Assembly: GCF_907164915.1 (NCBI RefSeq)
Contig: NC_061869.1
Span: forward strand, 41,909,771-41,973,770
DNA length: 64,000 nt
DNA from: Impatiens glandulifera
Taxonomy: Eukaryota > Streptophyta > Magnoliopsida > Ericales > Balsaminaceae
Direction of reading: 5' to 3'
Shown here: positions 1-11,445 of the stretch, one piece after another
How the letters are laid out: the number at the start of each line of letters is the position of its first letter
Position numbering within the stretch: position 1 is the stretch's first letter
Notes under the pieces: generated by a model
Database searches by the model: none
What the model was told of the DNA's origin: nothing
What the model saw: the letters and a program-made list of their open reading frames with translations, nothing else
Program-made: the position numbers and the translations under genes

Positions 1-188
1 ACTCTTATATTTACTACTTCAAATTCTGCAAGCATTTTTTACGCACTTGAAACCGTTCAAGATCTTTCTATGATTTGTCATATAATATAAACATATTTTC
101 AGTCGTTAACAGGATTAAAATCGCATTTATGTGAAAAATAGAACAATAGTATTCAACCCCCTCTCTACTTTTATCTTCGATCCTAACA
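1..188 (+). mobile_element. 3' end of a copia-type LTR
   Basis: The sequence is collinear with the last 190 bases of the LTR ending at 36569. It has the GAAACCGTTCAAG block, TTAACAGGATTAAAATCGC and a CCTAACA terminus like the other LTRs here. No TGGTATCAGAGC primer-binding site follows, so this is a solo or decayed LTR rather than the start of an intact element. The promoter half lies outside the window. Confidence 0.6.
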
Positions 189-401
189 ATTTATGTTTTA
201 AACTTTTTCTAGTTTAAGAAGTGACGGTTTAATGTTTTGAACTTTTATTTTTGTGATGTGTTTTAATTTTGATATTTACATATTTTTTATGCTTTATTTT
301 CAAATATCCCTCGCTACGCTATTCGCTTCACGCTATAGTCATGAGAAGCTTTGTCGCTATTTAGCGTTATGCGCTATTTAGCGTTATACTCTATTGACAA
401 C

Positions 402-2145
402 TATGGTCGCAACCAACACACCTTTCTATGATGACGATGACACTTTAATAGGTATTATATGCACATTGAATGATTCATGCCCATACCAAGAAATGAGGCC
501 TTCATTTCAATGTACTAAGAATTTAGACACAAATATGGAGCTTTAGCCATCCCCGCTCCCTCAGCAGCAACTACAAGTTGCCATTGCCTCGAAAATATCT
601 AATTTGGTTAGTGTCTGCAACTATAATCTATCTTCATTTAATTTTAATTGACTGTAGTTTTATTGATGCTGGATTATATATATATATATAACATAAACAT
701 GCATCAAAGGTAAGAAAAAAGGTGAGATAAAAATTAAATTTAAGAGATGGCAACATGGTTCATGGAAGATGGAGTGGAGATATTTATCATTCTGATCATA
801 GTTTCTCAGATCTATCTTTTTGTGAGGATATAGAAGAACTTCAAGTGAAAATTCGATAGCGTCTTTTCCATTTAACTTGGTTTCTCAAGAACATTCTATT
901 GATGAATTTGTAAGGAAGAAATATGGGATTCAAAAGATCATTACATCAAGAGCCGAAGCATGGATAGGTAAGAAAGAACTCTCTTGGACGTGGAAATGGA
1001 ACGATCAACATGAAGGTTCATTAGAGAATAAAACTTGATGTTTTATATGGACATAGTTAAATAAGGACCAAGAGAACAACCAAACAACAGATTATTATCT
1101 TAATAGTTCTTTTTCTAATGGAAAACAAGAATAAGTTATCAGGGTAATAGACCTGCCAACAATGATGCGTTAGGGTTTTTCTTTAATAGAAATAGTAGTG
1201 CAAGTACTTGTGAAAAAATCATTAGTAGTGTTTTGTTAATAAACTTAACATGGAAAATTTCTTTAATTATGAAATTCCATAGGAGGACATGACAATTGAA
1301 TAATCGGTTGGCCAAGGTGATCACCTTTTTCTTTTAATTGTTTTGTTAGTTGTTACCTTTTTTTTTCACCGTAGATCATTTCTTCTTATATACATACATA
1401 CAAAATATAGATCTTCATCTATTAAACATTTTTAAATAAAATAAATAAATTACTCTTATCTTTTTTGGGTTAATGTTGTTGTTTGTTTCACAAGGACGAA
1501 GATATGAAAGGTAAAGACTAATCTAACTAATTGTAGAAAATAAGTCCATATTTGAGTAAAGACTAATCCAACTAATCCAATTTTCTATAAAATAGTTGGT
1601 GTAATTCAAGTGTCAAAAGTCTTATCTAAGAGACCAAAGGTAGTGTGTTCGATTTCCACTAAGAACACCCTAAGTTGAAATATAAAAAAATAAAAAAAAT
1701 TAATGGTTTACGTATGTAAATGTATGTGCTCATTCTAAAAGTGAAAACTTGTTAGTCAATTATTAAAGTTTTCAATATATTGATCTAGTTGCACATGATA
1801 GTAATGTAGTATATCAGTAAGTTGTGATAATTATTCATATGTTATTTTTATTTATACTAATATGAAAATAAACATTATTGTAGGTTCTTATGGCACTGTC
1901 TACCGTGCTTTGTAGAATGTATCGATATATTTGTCTAATTCTATTTCAATCCTCCTTTATCTTCATCCATGTTTAATTATTCTCTCTCTTTTTCAATGTT
2001 AAAGTAACGTGTCATTTAAATTCCAAATATTCTCCCTTACAAAAACTGATTCATCCTTCTTAAGAAAGATGTAGTTGTTCAAGTATTTTCCAAACATGAA
2101 TATTCAGATGATATCTTATATTCCGTCAAATGAGAGGGTTGCCAT
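402..2145 (+). pseudogene. Captured PAS-Raf-type MAPKKK fragment, copy A
   Basis: Four exon-like blocks match the plant PAS-domain Raf-like kinase family. 402-606 encodes the end of the PAS domain (VATNTPFYDDDDTLIGIIC) and then QVAIASKISNL. About 751-1316 encodes the linker, including KIITSRAEAWIGKKELSW, up to the start of the kinase domain. 1884-1924 encodes the glycine-rich loop GSYGTVYRA. 2069-2145 encodes the VAIK-strand region (VFSKHEYSDD; the usual lysine reads Q). Introns are retained, for example CCAAG|GTGATC to TTGTAG|GTTC, so this is a DNA-level copy rather than a retrocopy. Tryptophan-to-stop changes before the glycine loop and after VYRAL, plus a 24-25 base deletion near 838, kill it. 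The catalytic loop and the rest of the kinase domain are absent. Family assignment is from recalled motifs. Confidence 0.8.
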
Positions 2146-2361
2146 AAACAACTACATTATTTTTTTAATTTCTACCAATTGCTGGAGGGTTTTCTGTTGT
2201 TGAAGTATTTCTGTTTGTGATTATTTTTTTTATTTAACTAATTTTTTTGATTTAAATAATATTGTGAGTTAGGGATCCTAACTCAGACTCTTAGTCCCTA
2301 ATTTAACGTATTGCTTCAAAGTTTCCATTCTTCTACCCATATTTATGATCTAACTTATTAT

Positions 2362-2905
2362 ATGTTGGCAACTGAAGTCCATCTCAGAACAAATAATTGC
2401 GATTTACAGATGCGGTGATACGTGGTCAAGCGCTGCAATGACGGTAATTATATTCAATTATCTATTTTTACATAGTAGTTTATATCTTTATTTGTTGATT
2501 ATGTAAATTCCCTTATGCTTGGAAGTCTAGATAACTATGATATTGATCTCTTATTTTAATTTTCATTTTTGTTGAAGGATTTAATTTGGAATAATATAGA
2601 ATATACAATTAGATTTTTCTAGTATTAGGTATCTATATTATCTAACTTGGGAAGACATGAGAGAAACTTCATATGGCTACTAGTGTAATGGTTGCAATTG
2701 AAAACCCTCAAGACATCATTGTTACATCTGTTCGGCCTTATGGACAAAAAGTAGTTTTAAAGTTTGCACAATACACATGTGCTCATGCAATTGTTGGACA
2801 TTGTACTCCTACAACATTTACCAACAAGATTTAGACATAATTTAGTGATCTAACATCTTCTCATCCTTGATTGATCCCATAAACAACCATCAATATACCT
2901 GACTA
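2362..2905 (+). pseudogene. RPSA: Captured 40S ribosomal protein SA fragment, copy A
   Basis: Exon block 2362-2443 reads MLATEVHLRTNNCDLQM, then a TGA, then YVVKRCND. An intron with GT (2444) and AG (2628) follows. Exon block 2629 to about 2905 reads [20 protein letters not shown] and [14 protein letters not shown], ending TFTNKI and a stop, with a recognisable but broken continuation. These motifs are diagnostic of eukaryotic RPSA (the uS2 family laminin-receptor-like 40S protein). In-frame stops and the missing C-terminal half make it non-functional. It starts about 215 bases after the kinase fragment, in the same orientation, so two unrelated host genes are adjacent. The retained intron argues against an mRNA-derived copy. 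Confidence 0.85.
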
Positions 2906-4812
2906 ATCCCATAACTAACTATTAGTATACTAATAGTTAATAATTTCATAATTTGTTATGGTTGGAATAATGTAAGAACATAAGAATTTGTAGGCTTTAT
3001 TTTCAGTACAGATTCTAAATATGGGGCAAAAAGATTAGAATGTTGAGAGTGTAGTAGCAACTTATAGATTACGAATGTTTATATAGACCTAATAGATATG
3101 ACAAATAGTTTAAAAACAACATTGCATATGTCAAATTTGAATATTAGGTAATGTTCCTACTTTATTTTAATAGACTTCTTTTTTTTTATCATGTTAGGGT
3201 TTAGATTTTGAGGAATGTGACTCCTTAATGTTTCTCACAATCCTTGTTTTTTGTAGTTATTCAAAATTTGTTAAGAAGGAGGTTGCTCTCTATGTTTAGC
3301 AGGTCTCATCTGTTACCATCAATCTAGATAACTTTTAATTTCATTTACAGATTTACAACATGTTGTATGAAGAGGAACAAACAACATATAACCAAGTTAT
3401 CTTACATAATATGAGGTTTTTTATTTTTGTATTGTCTACTTAATTGTATGTGGAGTTTGTTTGTTCAATGTTTTTTTTAATTATTGTCTAATGAAAAATT
3501 ATATTATTACTATTATTTTTTTAAAATGACTACATCTTTTCGAAAAGCGTCTTCTCTAACGACTGTTCTTCTTCCGAATCTTTTCTAGCACGTATAAATG
3601 ATTCGAATGTTTTTCATGAAGTGCTTTGTCACGTGTTCTTAATCTTTCTTTTGATATGCAGGTGTTGACTCCGCATCTTTTTTAACAAATGTTTCATTTC
3701 TCCAATCTTTTCCTATAGGTAAAAAAGTCTTGAATTATTTTCATAAAGTGCGTCGTTCTCCTCACCCAATTTCTTAATTCAGATATGACTAATATATTTA
3801 TCTCTTTGTTAAAATTATCATCTAAAATCTCTTTTTAACATATAACTAAGTGCATGTAGGAATTATTACTTTATAAAAAATGTGACCATCTAAAATTTCT
3901 TTTTTATTTGTTGAATTATTCGATGTTCTAATTCTCGTTTGATCATTTAGCTTGATATAAGAGCAGATATATTTTTTTAATCGTATAGTAAATTGATTTT
4001 GATATCATGTTTGAATATGTTTAATGTATGACTAGATTTTTAAAATAAAAACAAATTATTAAGATATTAGCTTGACAAAAAATATAGTTTTTTTTTTTTT
4101 TGCATTTCCCCGTTGTGGTTGCATATATTTTTAATTTTATTTTTGGATGTGTCATAAATTCTTTTTAATATTCATATTTTATTTTATATACATTGTGTAT
4201 TGATATTAGTGAAATGCACTGACCTTTTTCTAGTATAAAATTAAATTTACTTATTTTATTAAAAAAACATAAATTTGTGTTTCGATAGAGATATATTTAA
4301 TATTTTTTATTCATTTCCTTTTATATCTCTTTAAAAATATTTTCATACAATAAACAAAAATTTCAAAATATTATAATAAGTAAAATTAAAATATTTAATA
4401 CTATCGTACTAAACTAAATAACGTAAAGGAAAACATGACATATCTTTTAATTTTGAAATTGAAATATTCTTAATATTTGATTATATATTTAATTTTTTTA
4501 TTACGAATTTTAATATCTATCTAAATGGTCAATTTCATTTTTATTTTAATTATACTCAAATATTTAATCAAATAGATTTAATTCATGACATAACGAGTTT
4601 TAAATCAATTATTTCTTTATAAAGTTTATTTGAAATGTCAAACATAAATAATACACACATAACTTAATATTATATTTTATATTGAAAATTTTAATTGAAG
4701 ATCTATTTTATTTCATATTTAACAATGTATCATCATAATATAGAATCATATTTTCCATGTAATGATTAGAAATTGTTTTTAAAAATAAAAACGATTTCAA
4801 ATTCAATGACTT
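2906..4812. other. AT-rich non-genic stretch (copy A)
   Basis: No coding sequence or RNA gene is recognisable here. The stretch has poly-T runs and is collinear with about 39371-41263. A short block near 3150 (translating as LGNVPT) could be a remnant of the next RPSA exon, which is weak. Confidence 0.5.
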
Positions 4813-5440
4813 TTGGGTCACTATTTTAAAAGGAACCCGAGATTTTTCTTATATTTTTACTCACACGGTATTGCTAAGATTTTTCGTGGTGACCTCTTCA
4901 TGTCTAAGGTTCAAGGAAAGGAATTCATCTTCGATAAAGAAGACTTCACACGTAGCTGCAAACTTTCAATCAAAGGATTCACTGACATCTCTTTTTCAAA
5001 TGAAATAATTGATGATGTGTTCTACTCCATCTGAAGTGCATTTGATCCGGTCAAATCTCATGGAGCAAAATCTCTTTTACAAACTGAATACCAAATCGTC
5101 AACGAAGTTGTTGGCAAATCTATTCTTTTCAAGGAATTTGATAATCTGTACTCCAAGAAAGCCTTTGATAATAGCCATCAAAAGAGGTATTTCCATAAAC
5201 TGGTCGAAGTTGATATTCGACAATCTGAAAAAAATGATCTCTTCTAACAAAACAATGACCGACTATGCTCCTCAATTAAGTTGTCTCTTCTTTGATCTTG
5301 ACATCTACCTTGGTACAGGAGTTGGACTCCATTCATCCCAACTTCTAACAAAATAAAGGGTTCAGATGTACACTGATAGGGTGAAAAGAGCTAGAATCAA
5401 GAAGGAAATGAATCTAGGATCTTCTAGTTATCAATCTTAG
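4813..5440 (+). pseudogene. ORF3-family fragment, copy A
   Basis: A broken reading frame encodes MSKVQGKEFIFDKEDFTRSC and SNEIIDDVFYSI, a stop, and then AFDPVKSHGAKSLLQTEYQI. Frameshifts follow, and the family motif GISINWSKLIFDNLKKM survives in another frame (5009-5356). The same protein is cleaner in copy B (41336-41895). The INW-centred motif and the later D-Y-A-P-Q-L-S block align with the ORF3 proteins at 7358, 42464 and 43740. The N-terminal part is missing or unreadable. Function is unknown; it is a relic of the transposon-associated ORF3 family. Confidence 0.65.
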
Positions 5441-5442
5441 AC

Positions 5443-6978
5443 TTTCTTGATTCATACACAGTACAATCAGAAAGCAGCTTCACAATATAAATATTCAAAG
5501 GCTTGAATTCTCAGTAAGCAAGATGATCGAGATCGGCAAATTCGTAAGGCAGATTGTCCGTTGTCCTTGAGATTTTTTAAATACAGAGCAGGAGCTAACG
5601 GTCGAATCTTTTAGAATGATACGTGGCACTTTTCCATTGGAAAGCCTCCATTGTACACAGCAAGTTATGAGCATAAGGATCGTGGTCGTACATCACTAGT
5701 AGTGCGCCGAACATACCATTAGGGATATACCTGCAAAACAAATAATGTGAGGAAAATTCTCTTACGTGTCATTCGTTGGTTGGATGCATATAGCTGTTGT
5801 ACTGATCTTTACTAGAAAGTGGAGCAGGAGTATGGTACAATTATAGCACGTGGGAAGGTGAATGCTAGATTCAAAGCATACTACATAAGTTGAGCATTAG
5901 ACGTATTTCAGTTATACGGATTGTGAAAATCAGTCTAATGAAATCAAACATCCCCTTCTAATAACCGAGTCTATTAGACCGCCTGGTCTAATAGAATTAG
6001 ACTTACGTCTAATTACAATAACCATTAGACTGCACGTCTAACTCAACTGAGGTAGACTGCACGTCTAATTCCGGTTCTACCTCAGACTTGTCTGAAGGAG
6101 TTAGACTCACGTTTAACTTTCACTTAATTAGACTACACGTCTAATTATCCAATAACCATTAGACTGCACGTCTAACTCAACTGAGTTAGACTGCACGTCT
6201 AATTCCGGTTCTACCTCAGACTTGTCTGAAGAAGTTAGACACACGTCTAACATTCACTTAATTAGACTACACGTCTAATTATCCAATAATCATTAGACTG
6301 CACGTCTAACTCCACTGAGTTAGACTGCACGTCTAATTCCGGTTCTACCTCAGACTTGTCTGAAAGAGTTAGACTCACGTCTAACTTTAACTTAATTAGA
6401 CTACACGTCTAATTATCTAATAACCATTAGACTGCACGTCTAACTCCACTGAGTTAGACTGCACGTCTAATTCTGGTTCTACCTCAGAATTGTCTGAAGG
6501 AGTTAGACTCACGTCTAACTCTCACAATCTATTAGACTGCACATCTAACTCCGTTGAGTTAGACTGCACGTCTAATTCTGCACAAATTAGACTATCCGTC
6601 TAATTGCATATATATTAGACTACATGTCTAACTCCGCTGAATTAGACTGTATTCATTAGACTTACATCTAATTCTATCATTCATTAGACTACACGTCTAA
6701 TTCTATGCATTCATTAGACTACACGTCTAACTCCGTTAAGTTAGACTGTACGTCTAATTCTATGCATTCATTAGACTACACGTCTAACTCCGTTGAGATA
6801 GACTGTACATCTAATTCTATGCATCTAATGCCAAAATTGGTCTAATGACCCTCATTAGAGCCAAGTCATATGAAATATGATTTCAATACACCTGCATCAA
6901 AACTCATAAATCATTTCATCATCAAAATCTCAATGGTTAAATTATTTCAACACTTAGTCAAAATAATTTGACCCAACA
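5443..6978 (-). mobile_element. Truncated LTR, same family as the solo LTR at 45646
   Basis: Read on the minus strand it starts TGTTGGGTCAAATTATTTTG at 6978 and follows the solo LTR 45646-47677 through the TTAGAC palindrome array and the GACCGTTAG plus TATTTAA promoter (5571-5610). It breaks off at the GTGTATGAATCAAG block (5443-5460). The leader hairpins and LTR 3' end are missing, and the break coincides with the right edge of duplication copy A. It lies inside the copia-B 3' LTR remnant, so it is a later insertion or rearrangement. Confidence 0.75.
5950..6835. repeat. TTAGAC/GTCTAA palindrome array in LTR U3
   Basis: Dozens of dyads such as TTAGACTGCACGTCTAA (two 6-base arms, usually a 5-base spacer) are arranged in a higher-order repeat of about 134 bases that also carries CAGACTTGTCTG. 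The array occupies U3, upstream of the promoter of the truncated LTR. The same array occurs at 45800-46745. Confidence 0.85.
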
Positions 6979-7257
6979 CACATCTAACTACGTATTAGTT
7001 AGACTAGCTCGTGTTACTACGTATCTGTTAGATTGGCACGTCTAACTACGTATTTGTTAGACTAGAACGTCTAACTACGTATTTATTAGACTAGCACATT
7101 TAACTACGTATCACGTCTAGTTATCCTGCTTAGACCTCGTTTAACTTAGCCAAATCTGATGCACCTGCATAGAAACAATTAGATTACTTAGGTTCTTTTA
7201 ATCGTAGTTAAGTTTTACTCATACATCATCAAAATAACGTTAAAATTTGACCCAACA
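6979..7257 (-). mobile_element. Copia-B 3' LTR remnant
   Basis: The minus strand begins TGTTGGGTCAAATTTTAACG at 7257, directly after the purine tract. It contains spaced palindromes of the TTAGAC-N6-GTCTAA type alternating with ACGTA blocks, as in the copia-B 5' LTR at 27220-27413. After about 280 bases it is cut by the truncated LTR ending at 6978. Confidence 0.7.
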
Positions 7258-7272
7258 ATTTCCCCCTTTTTA
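7258..7272 (-). promoter_or_regulatory. Copia-B polypurine tract
   Basis: The minus strand reads AAAAAGGGGGAAAT immediately before the TGTTGGG LTR start. It is the expected plus-strand primer site for reverse transcription and fixes the 3' LTR boundary. Confidence 0.8.
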
Positions 7273-7357
7273 ATAAACTTAAATCTTAGTTAACTAATTA
7301 AAAACATATAATCACAATTAGCAAAGCATCAAAGAATATATTCATACTTTCAAAATA

Positions 7358-8248
7358 TTAGGAGATACATATCATGATCGAAAATCTTTCAAATAAAACA
7401 ACAAAAGATGAAAAAGATATTCTTTCCCTTAAATCTAAGGCTATATCATTCCTTTTCCCCTTTTTAACATCATCGGAGGGAAGATTCCTACTGATCATTT
7501 TCGGCCAAAAAGAGCTCCTAATTTCTTTTTTTTTATTGAACCTCCTAGTTTGGACAATGTAGTCAAGAAACTTTTGATAGTTCAATACCCTTGATGATTT
7601 GATGAGGATCCCAGGTCCCCCGACACTGGAAATGATAGAAGGAAGGAACATGCTGAGCGGAGCAGCATATCCAGGGGACCTCCTTTCAAACATCCCCACC
7701 AGGTTGCGGTAAATGACCTTCGTCCAGTTGATTGTTGTCCCCTTAGTGATAGCAATCATCATCTCGAATACCATCTTCGAGTAATGGTTAGAACATCCCT
7801 TGGTCAGAAGGGATCGGGAAATGATGTCATTGAGTAAAGAAAATTCAACTTTCAAAGAGGACCGTAGTCCGGAGTTATTGACAGGAACCAGAGTCCCATC
7901 AAGAAAATTGTCGGAGAAGACAAGTCCCATTTCAGACAGGACTTCTTCTGAAGACGTTGGTAACTCGGTTATCCCCTCGGTCATAAGGTTGAAGAATCGA
8001 GCGAAAGACTCTTTAGTGAAGGCAGTGATATCATCAAATATTTTGGTTGCGACGAGCTTTCCGCCGTATAGCTCAGCATTTTTGAAAAGTTCACGAACCT
8101 CAGGTTCATGAATGACGAAGGGATCCTTGAGGAATTTCTAAAGACCTGAAGCTTTGAGTGATTCAAACATAACTACCATACCATGAATTTCCATCATTGA
8201 TACAGAGTAGAAGTGGATATGAATGGTGGATGGAATAATAGAACCCAT
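7358..8248 (-). pseudogene. ORF3 of copia-B (one in-frame stop)
   Basis: From an ATG at 8248 the frame runs MGSIIPSTIHIHFYSVSMM, meets one TAG after KASGL, and is then open to 7358 (about 296 codons). The conserved core is MMIAITKGTTINWTKVIYRN, followed by GYAAPLSMFLPSI and GGPGILI. The same core occurs at 41620, 42785 and 43740 and, decayed, at 60780. The gene lies between RNase H and the 3' LTR, the slot of the Sirevirus env-like ORF, but no signal peptide or membrane helix is evident. A TATA-like TTTATACA lies about 105 bases upstream on the minus strand (8348-8360). It may correspond to the putative plant transposon protein family, recalled rather than searched. Function unknown. Confidence 0.7.
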
Positions 8249-9008
8249 TTCGAGATAAAAATGCAGAGATTTCTTGAAGAATACTAAGAGTCACACGAAG
8301 AAGAGGATTTACAGAAAGGAGATACTTAACCCTTTGAGTATGACCGTTTTTGTATAAATGAATGCTGACGCATGACCATTAAAGCAATGATTATATGAAC
8401 CGTCAAAGATGAACATATATATGTTTCCAAGAGACTTATTATTCAAGATAAGCAGCATTTAAGACCATAATCATCAAATTGTCATAAAATTTTGTGCGTG
8501 CAAATAAAATCATCAGAACTTTTAAGAGTGACTTTTCAATTTTGGCGGGAATTGAATATGAGCATTCCATGTACACGTGTAGTTAGACATTTAACTTACC
8601 TTTCACCCTTTACGCCTCTAATCTGAATAGACGTCTATTAGACGCATGAGTCTATTAGACGCATGAGTCTAATCACGTTTGTCTTATAGACAACCAAAAG
8701 TCTATTAGACTTCGGACGTCTCATTACGCATAAAAACCTTGTGCTAGACGTGTGTCTAGGTAGACGTGAGCGTCAAAATGCTCTTATCTTTAAGACATCG
8801 AAACGTCTAATAGACTTGAACGTCTAACCGCCCAGGTTATCAATCAAGACATTTATTTAGATGGAAGCATAGACTACTTGAGCAAGTATGCATCTATGTA
8901 GATATGCTTCTTAGACTTCTGATCCATTTCACATATTGAGACCTCCGTCTTCTCGTCTGTCCAGTTATATTTGAACAACATGTTCCCCTCAATATGTTCA
9001 TACTCAAT
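8249..9008 (-). promoter_or_regulatory. Spacer upstream of ORF3-B with AGACG repeats
   Basis: This 760-base spacer between RNase H and ORF3 has no coding frame. It holds many short AGACG/CGTCT motifs, including TTAGACGTTC and AGACGTCTATTAGACG (8580-8830), and a TATA-like box at 8348-8360. Copia-D has a comparable spacer at 59560-60356, so the arrangement is ancestral. It probably contains the ORF3 promoter. Confidence 0.5.
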
Positions 9009-9658
9009 TCAAATAAAAAATAAGTCAAGATCAACAAGTCCTAAAATATTTCTAAAGTAAGAAAACTTAGTCTCGGGTAGTGACTTTGTGAGGATGTCTT
9101 TCGTTTGTTGATCTATTGGAACATATTCAAGGTGAATATGCTTCTGACTGACTTGCTCTCGGATGAAATGATGTCGAATTTCTATGTGCTTTGTCCGAGA
9201 GTGTAAAACTAGATTATATGTGATTGCAATTGCACTTGTGTTGTCGCAGAAAATAGGAGATTCATCTACTTCAAGTCCATAGTCCCTCAACTGATGTTGG
9301 ATCCACAAGAGCTGAGAACAATAACTTCCTGTTGCAAGATACTCAGCTTCAGTTGTAGACGTGGCAACTGACGTATTCTTCTTGCTGAACCAAGAGATCA
9401 AACGATCACCAAAAAACTAGCAAGTTCCACTAGTGCTTTTTTATCAATCTGGCAACCTACATAATCTGTATCTAAGTAACTTGTTAGATTGAAACTGAAA
9501 TCCTTCGGATACCATAGTCTCACATTTTGAGTCCCCTTTAGATATTTCAAGATACGCTTAACAAAAGTAAGATGAGAGAATATAGGATTAGCCTAGAATC
9601 TTCCACAGACACCGACGACAAACTGAATGTCAGGTCGGTTAACAGTAAGATAGAGTAG
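9009..9658 (-). pseudogene. pol: Copia-B RNase H domain
   Basis: The minus strand encodes the end of pol: NRPDIQFVVGVCGRF, ILKYLKGTQNVRLWYPKDF, then an open block 9401-9009 with TTEAEYLATGSYCSQLLWIQ, FCDNTSAIAI and IEIRHHFIREQV, ending DILTKSLPETKF. These are the Ty1/copia RNase H landmarks (acidic D, E and D residues). The domain is joined to the RT part only after skipping the insertion 9664-18850; the last residues before the gap are NYRGII on the other side (18866). Stops upstream of 9401 show decay. Confidence 0.85.
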
Positions 9659-9663
9659 AGAGT
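9659..9663 (+). repeat. Target-site duplication AGAGT (left)
   Basis: AGAGT lies directly before the TGTTAG start of LTR1 and recurs at 18851-18855 directly after the CTAACA end of LTR3. It marks 9664-18850 as one insertion unit in copia-B. Confidence 0.9.
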
Positions 9664-9812
9664 TGTTAGAAAAATTAAGTAAGTTAATTTTAAACCGGCC
9701 AACGATTACAAGTTTTGAATATTTATTCTAAATAATCAAAAAGGGAGAAATTGTTAGAAAATAAACCGTTAAGTCATATCAAGTATATTAATTGGTTTAA
9801 ATATAACAAGAA

Positions 9813-9883
9813 GATGATGTAGTGTAGTGGTAAACACCCATGCTTGTCACACATGTGACCAGGGATCAAATCTCACCGACAGC
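9813..9883 (+). other. tRNA-Asp(GUC)-like cassette in LTR1
   Basis: A 71-base block aligns end to end with plant tRNA-Asp(GUC): an A-box-like TAGTGTAGTGGTAAA, the anticodon loop region (here TTGTCAC, CTGTCAC in LTR3), TGACC, and a B-box-like GGGATCAAATC. The acceptor and T stems pair poorly, so it is tRNA-derived rather than a tRNA gene. Confidence 0.75.
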
Positions 9884-10738
9884 AAATAATATTTAAAGTT
9901 TTGCTATTTCAGGGAAGCTAAGCAAAATCCGAAATTTACCTATAGGCAAGATCGGAACGACAATGTATACCGGCTCAGTCAAGAAGTTCAAAATCCGGAC
10001 AGGTTCAACCCGTGTGTAGAAATCCGGACAGGTTCAACCTATGTGCAGAAATCCGGACAGGTTCAAGTTCAGGACCGGTTGAGTTGTAAACCGAAAGAAC
10101 GATCAAGAAATCTAACCGGTTGAATATCAAACCGGCCAAAAGAAGCTATGAAAAAACCTGAAGTCATCCGGTTAACCTGAAGCTATGAAAAACCCGAAGT
10201 CATCCGGAACAGGTAAAGAATTCAACCGGTCAAAGTACTCAACCGGTTTAAGAAGCTCCACCGGTCAAGTTATCAAACCAACCAGAAACATGACCGCACA
10301 AAGAAAGACAAGATCTGTCAAAACTGAAGGCCGGAAACACCAGATAGTCGGTCATTAACCGACCAGAAGCCAAAGCAATAACCGGAAGCCATCCGGTTAA
10401 AACAAATAACCGACCAGCATAAGAAGATACTTCGGGTATCTGTTGAGAATGATACCAAAGGAACAGACTGAATATTGCCATATCCATACAAGTCTGAGGA
10501 CAGTCTGCAGGCTGCAGAAAACCGTCCTACAAGATCTTTCCACTTCAGGATAAATCAGAAAGGCAATCTTCCAAGTACAGACAACTGTCTAACCGACAGT
10601 TACCGCATTGAGTAAAAGACAAACCTAGCCAGTTTGTCCTACATACTGGAAGAACAGACCGCCATGTCTGAAAAGTTGACCGCCAGGTCTGAATCACTGA
10701 ACCTCTGCTCAACCAATCAAATTCAAGGAAATGAAATA

Positions 10739-10767
10739 TGACCGTTGGCATATTTCACCTATAAAAG
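10739..10767 (+). promoter_or_regulatory. LTR1 core promoter
   Basis: TGACCGTTGG (reverse complement contains AACGGTCA, an MSA/Myb-type core) sits about 20 bases before TATAAAAG at 10760-10767. The same pair occurs in LTR2, LTR3, both LTRs of the element at 27414, and the LTRs ending at 36569 and 50199. Confidence 0.7.
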
Positions 10768-10989
10768 AAGCAGCTGAAGAGGAGTAAATGTGGGACAAGT
10801 GGGATACGAGAGACACAAGGGGACACAGTGAACAATTAATTTACAAGTGATAAGATTGTGTTCTCACTCTAGAAAAGGCCTAAGTGCTAAAGTTGAAGTG
10901 TGTATTTACAATTTCGGTGTAAATTATACGGGTGTTATCGAGCAGGAAATAAGTCTCGATCAGATTGTATTTGTATTCGTTAGTGAATA

Positions 10990-11050
10990 TCCTTCTCGCG
11001 GTTTCGAGAGGAAGGGGTGACATAGGAGTTTTATCTCCGAACATCCATAA
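10990..11050 (+). promoter_or_regulatory. Two-hairpin leader motif in LTR1
   Basis: CCTTCTC-loop-GAGAGGAAGG, the linker GGTGACATA, GGAG-TTTTAT-CTCC, and then GAACATCCATAAA. It lies about 220 bases after the TATA box, so it would be in the 5' leader (R/U5) of the RNA. Related motifs occur in every leader-containing LTR here. Confidence 0.7.
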
Positions 11051-11408
11051 AAACTTGTCTTGTTATTTACTTTCCGTCTGACTTACTCTATAACCGAGCT
11101 GTACTAACCGACCTACACCTTTTTGACCGACACTACACTATCTAAACCGAATCACCAAGTTACAAAAACCGACCCATCAATTCCCAAACCTGTCTTATCC
11201 AAAACCGGTTCCGCCTATCTCGTCAGTGTGCTGCTTCAACCTGAAACAAACCTCTTTTGCGCTTGAACCTGGTTCAAGGGTTTGTGACAGTTTGTGTAGT
11301 ATTGAAACCCCGGTGTTAATCTCTAACCGGATTAATCACCACCCTTTGAGTGAAACGCGCTAACCGGCCCAACCCCGGTCCCCCAGCCGCGACATAGATC
11401 CTAACAAT

Positions 11409-11420
11409 TGGTATCAGAGC
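11409..11420 (+). promoter_or_regulatory. Primer-binding site, initiator tRNA-Met
   Basis: TGGTATCAGAGC starts three bases after the LTR1 end at 11406. It is complementary to the 3' end of plant initiator tRNA-Met, the standard primer of Ty1/copia elements. Confidence 0.95.
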
Positions 11421-11445
11421 AGTTAGTTTCAATACTCAAGCAAGC

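Larger units (their letters stand above)
1..5442 (+). repeat. Direct duplication, copy A (5.4 kb)
   Basis: This segment matches 36378-41897 in the same orientation. Both begin ACTCTTATATTTACTACTTC and stay collinear through an LTR end, kinase exons, RPSA exons, a long AT-rich stretch and an ORF3 fragment; similarity stops just after TATCAATCTTAG at 5440. Differences are scattered substitutions and small indels, plus a much shorter TA microsatellite here (674-690). The copy probably extends left of the window. Its right end abuts a truncated reverse LTR, whereas copy B runs on into other sequence, so the right breakpoint of this copy looks rearranged. Confidence 0.9.
9664..11406 (+). mobile_element. 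LTR1 of the composite
   Basis: Starts TGTTAGAAAAATTAAG at 9664 and ends GATCCTAACA at 11406, followed by the PBS. A second TGTTAG start, with a purine tract before it, lies 88 bases inside (9752). Contents in order: tRNA-Asp-like cassette, U3 rich in ACCGG/AACCGGTT motifs, promoter at 10739-10767, leader hairpins at 10990-11050, then U5. It lacks about 30 bases of CCGGTT-rich sequence found after the GGCTCAGTCAA block in LTR2 and LTR3. Confidence 0.9.

Noticed and set aside
402..2145. Functional Raf-like kinase gene
   Set aside because: Stops in conserved positions, no catalytic or activation loop, and the same lesions in the second copy.
5950..6835. CRISPR-like array of regularly spaced repeats
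   Set aside because: The spacers are not unique, the units are palindromic variants of one motif inside a plant LTR, and no cas genes exist; it is a U3 tandem repeat.
7358..8248. Retroviral-type envelope gene
   Set aside because: The position fits an env-like ORF, but I see no signal peptide, fusion peptide or transmembrane helix.
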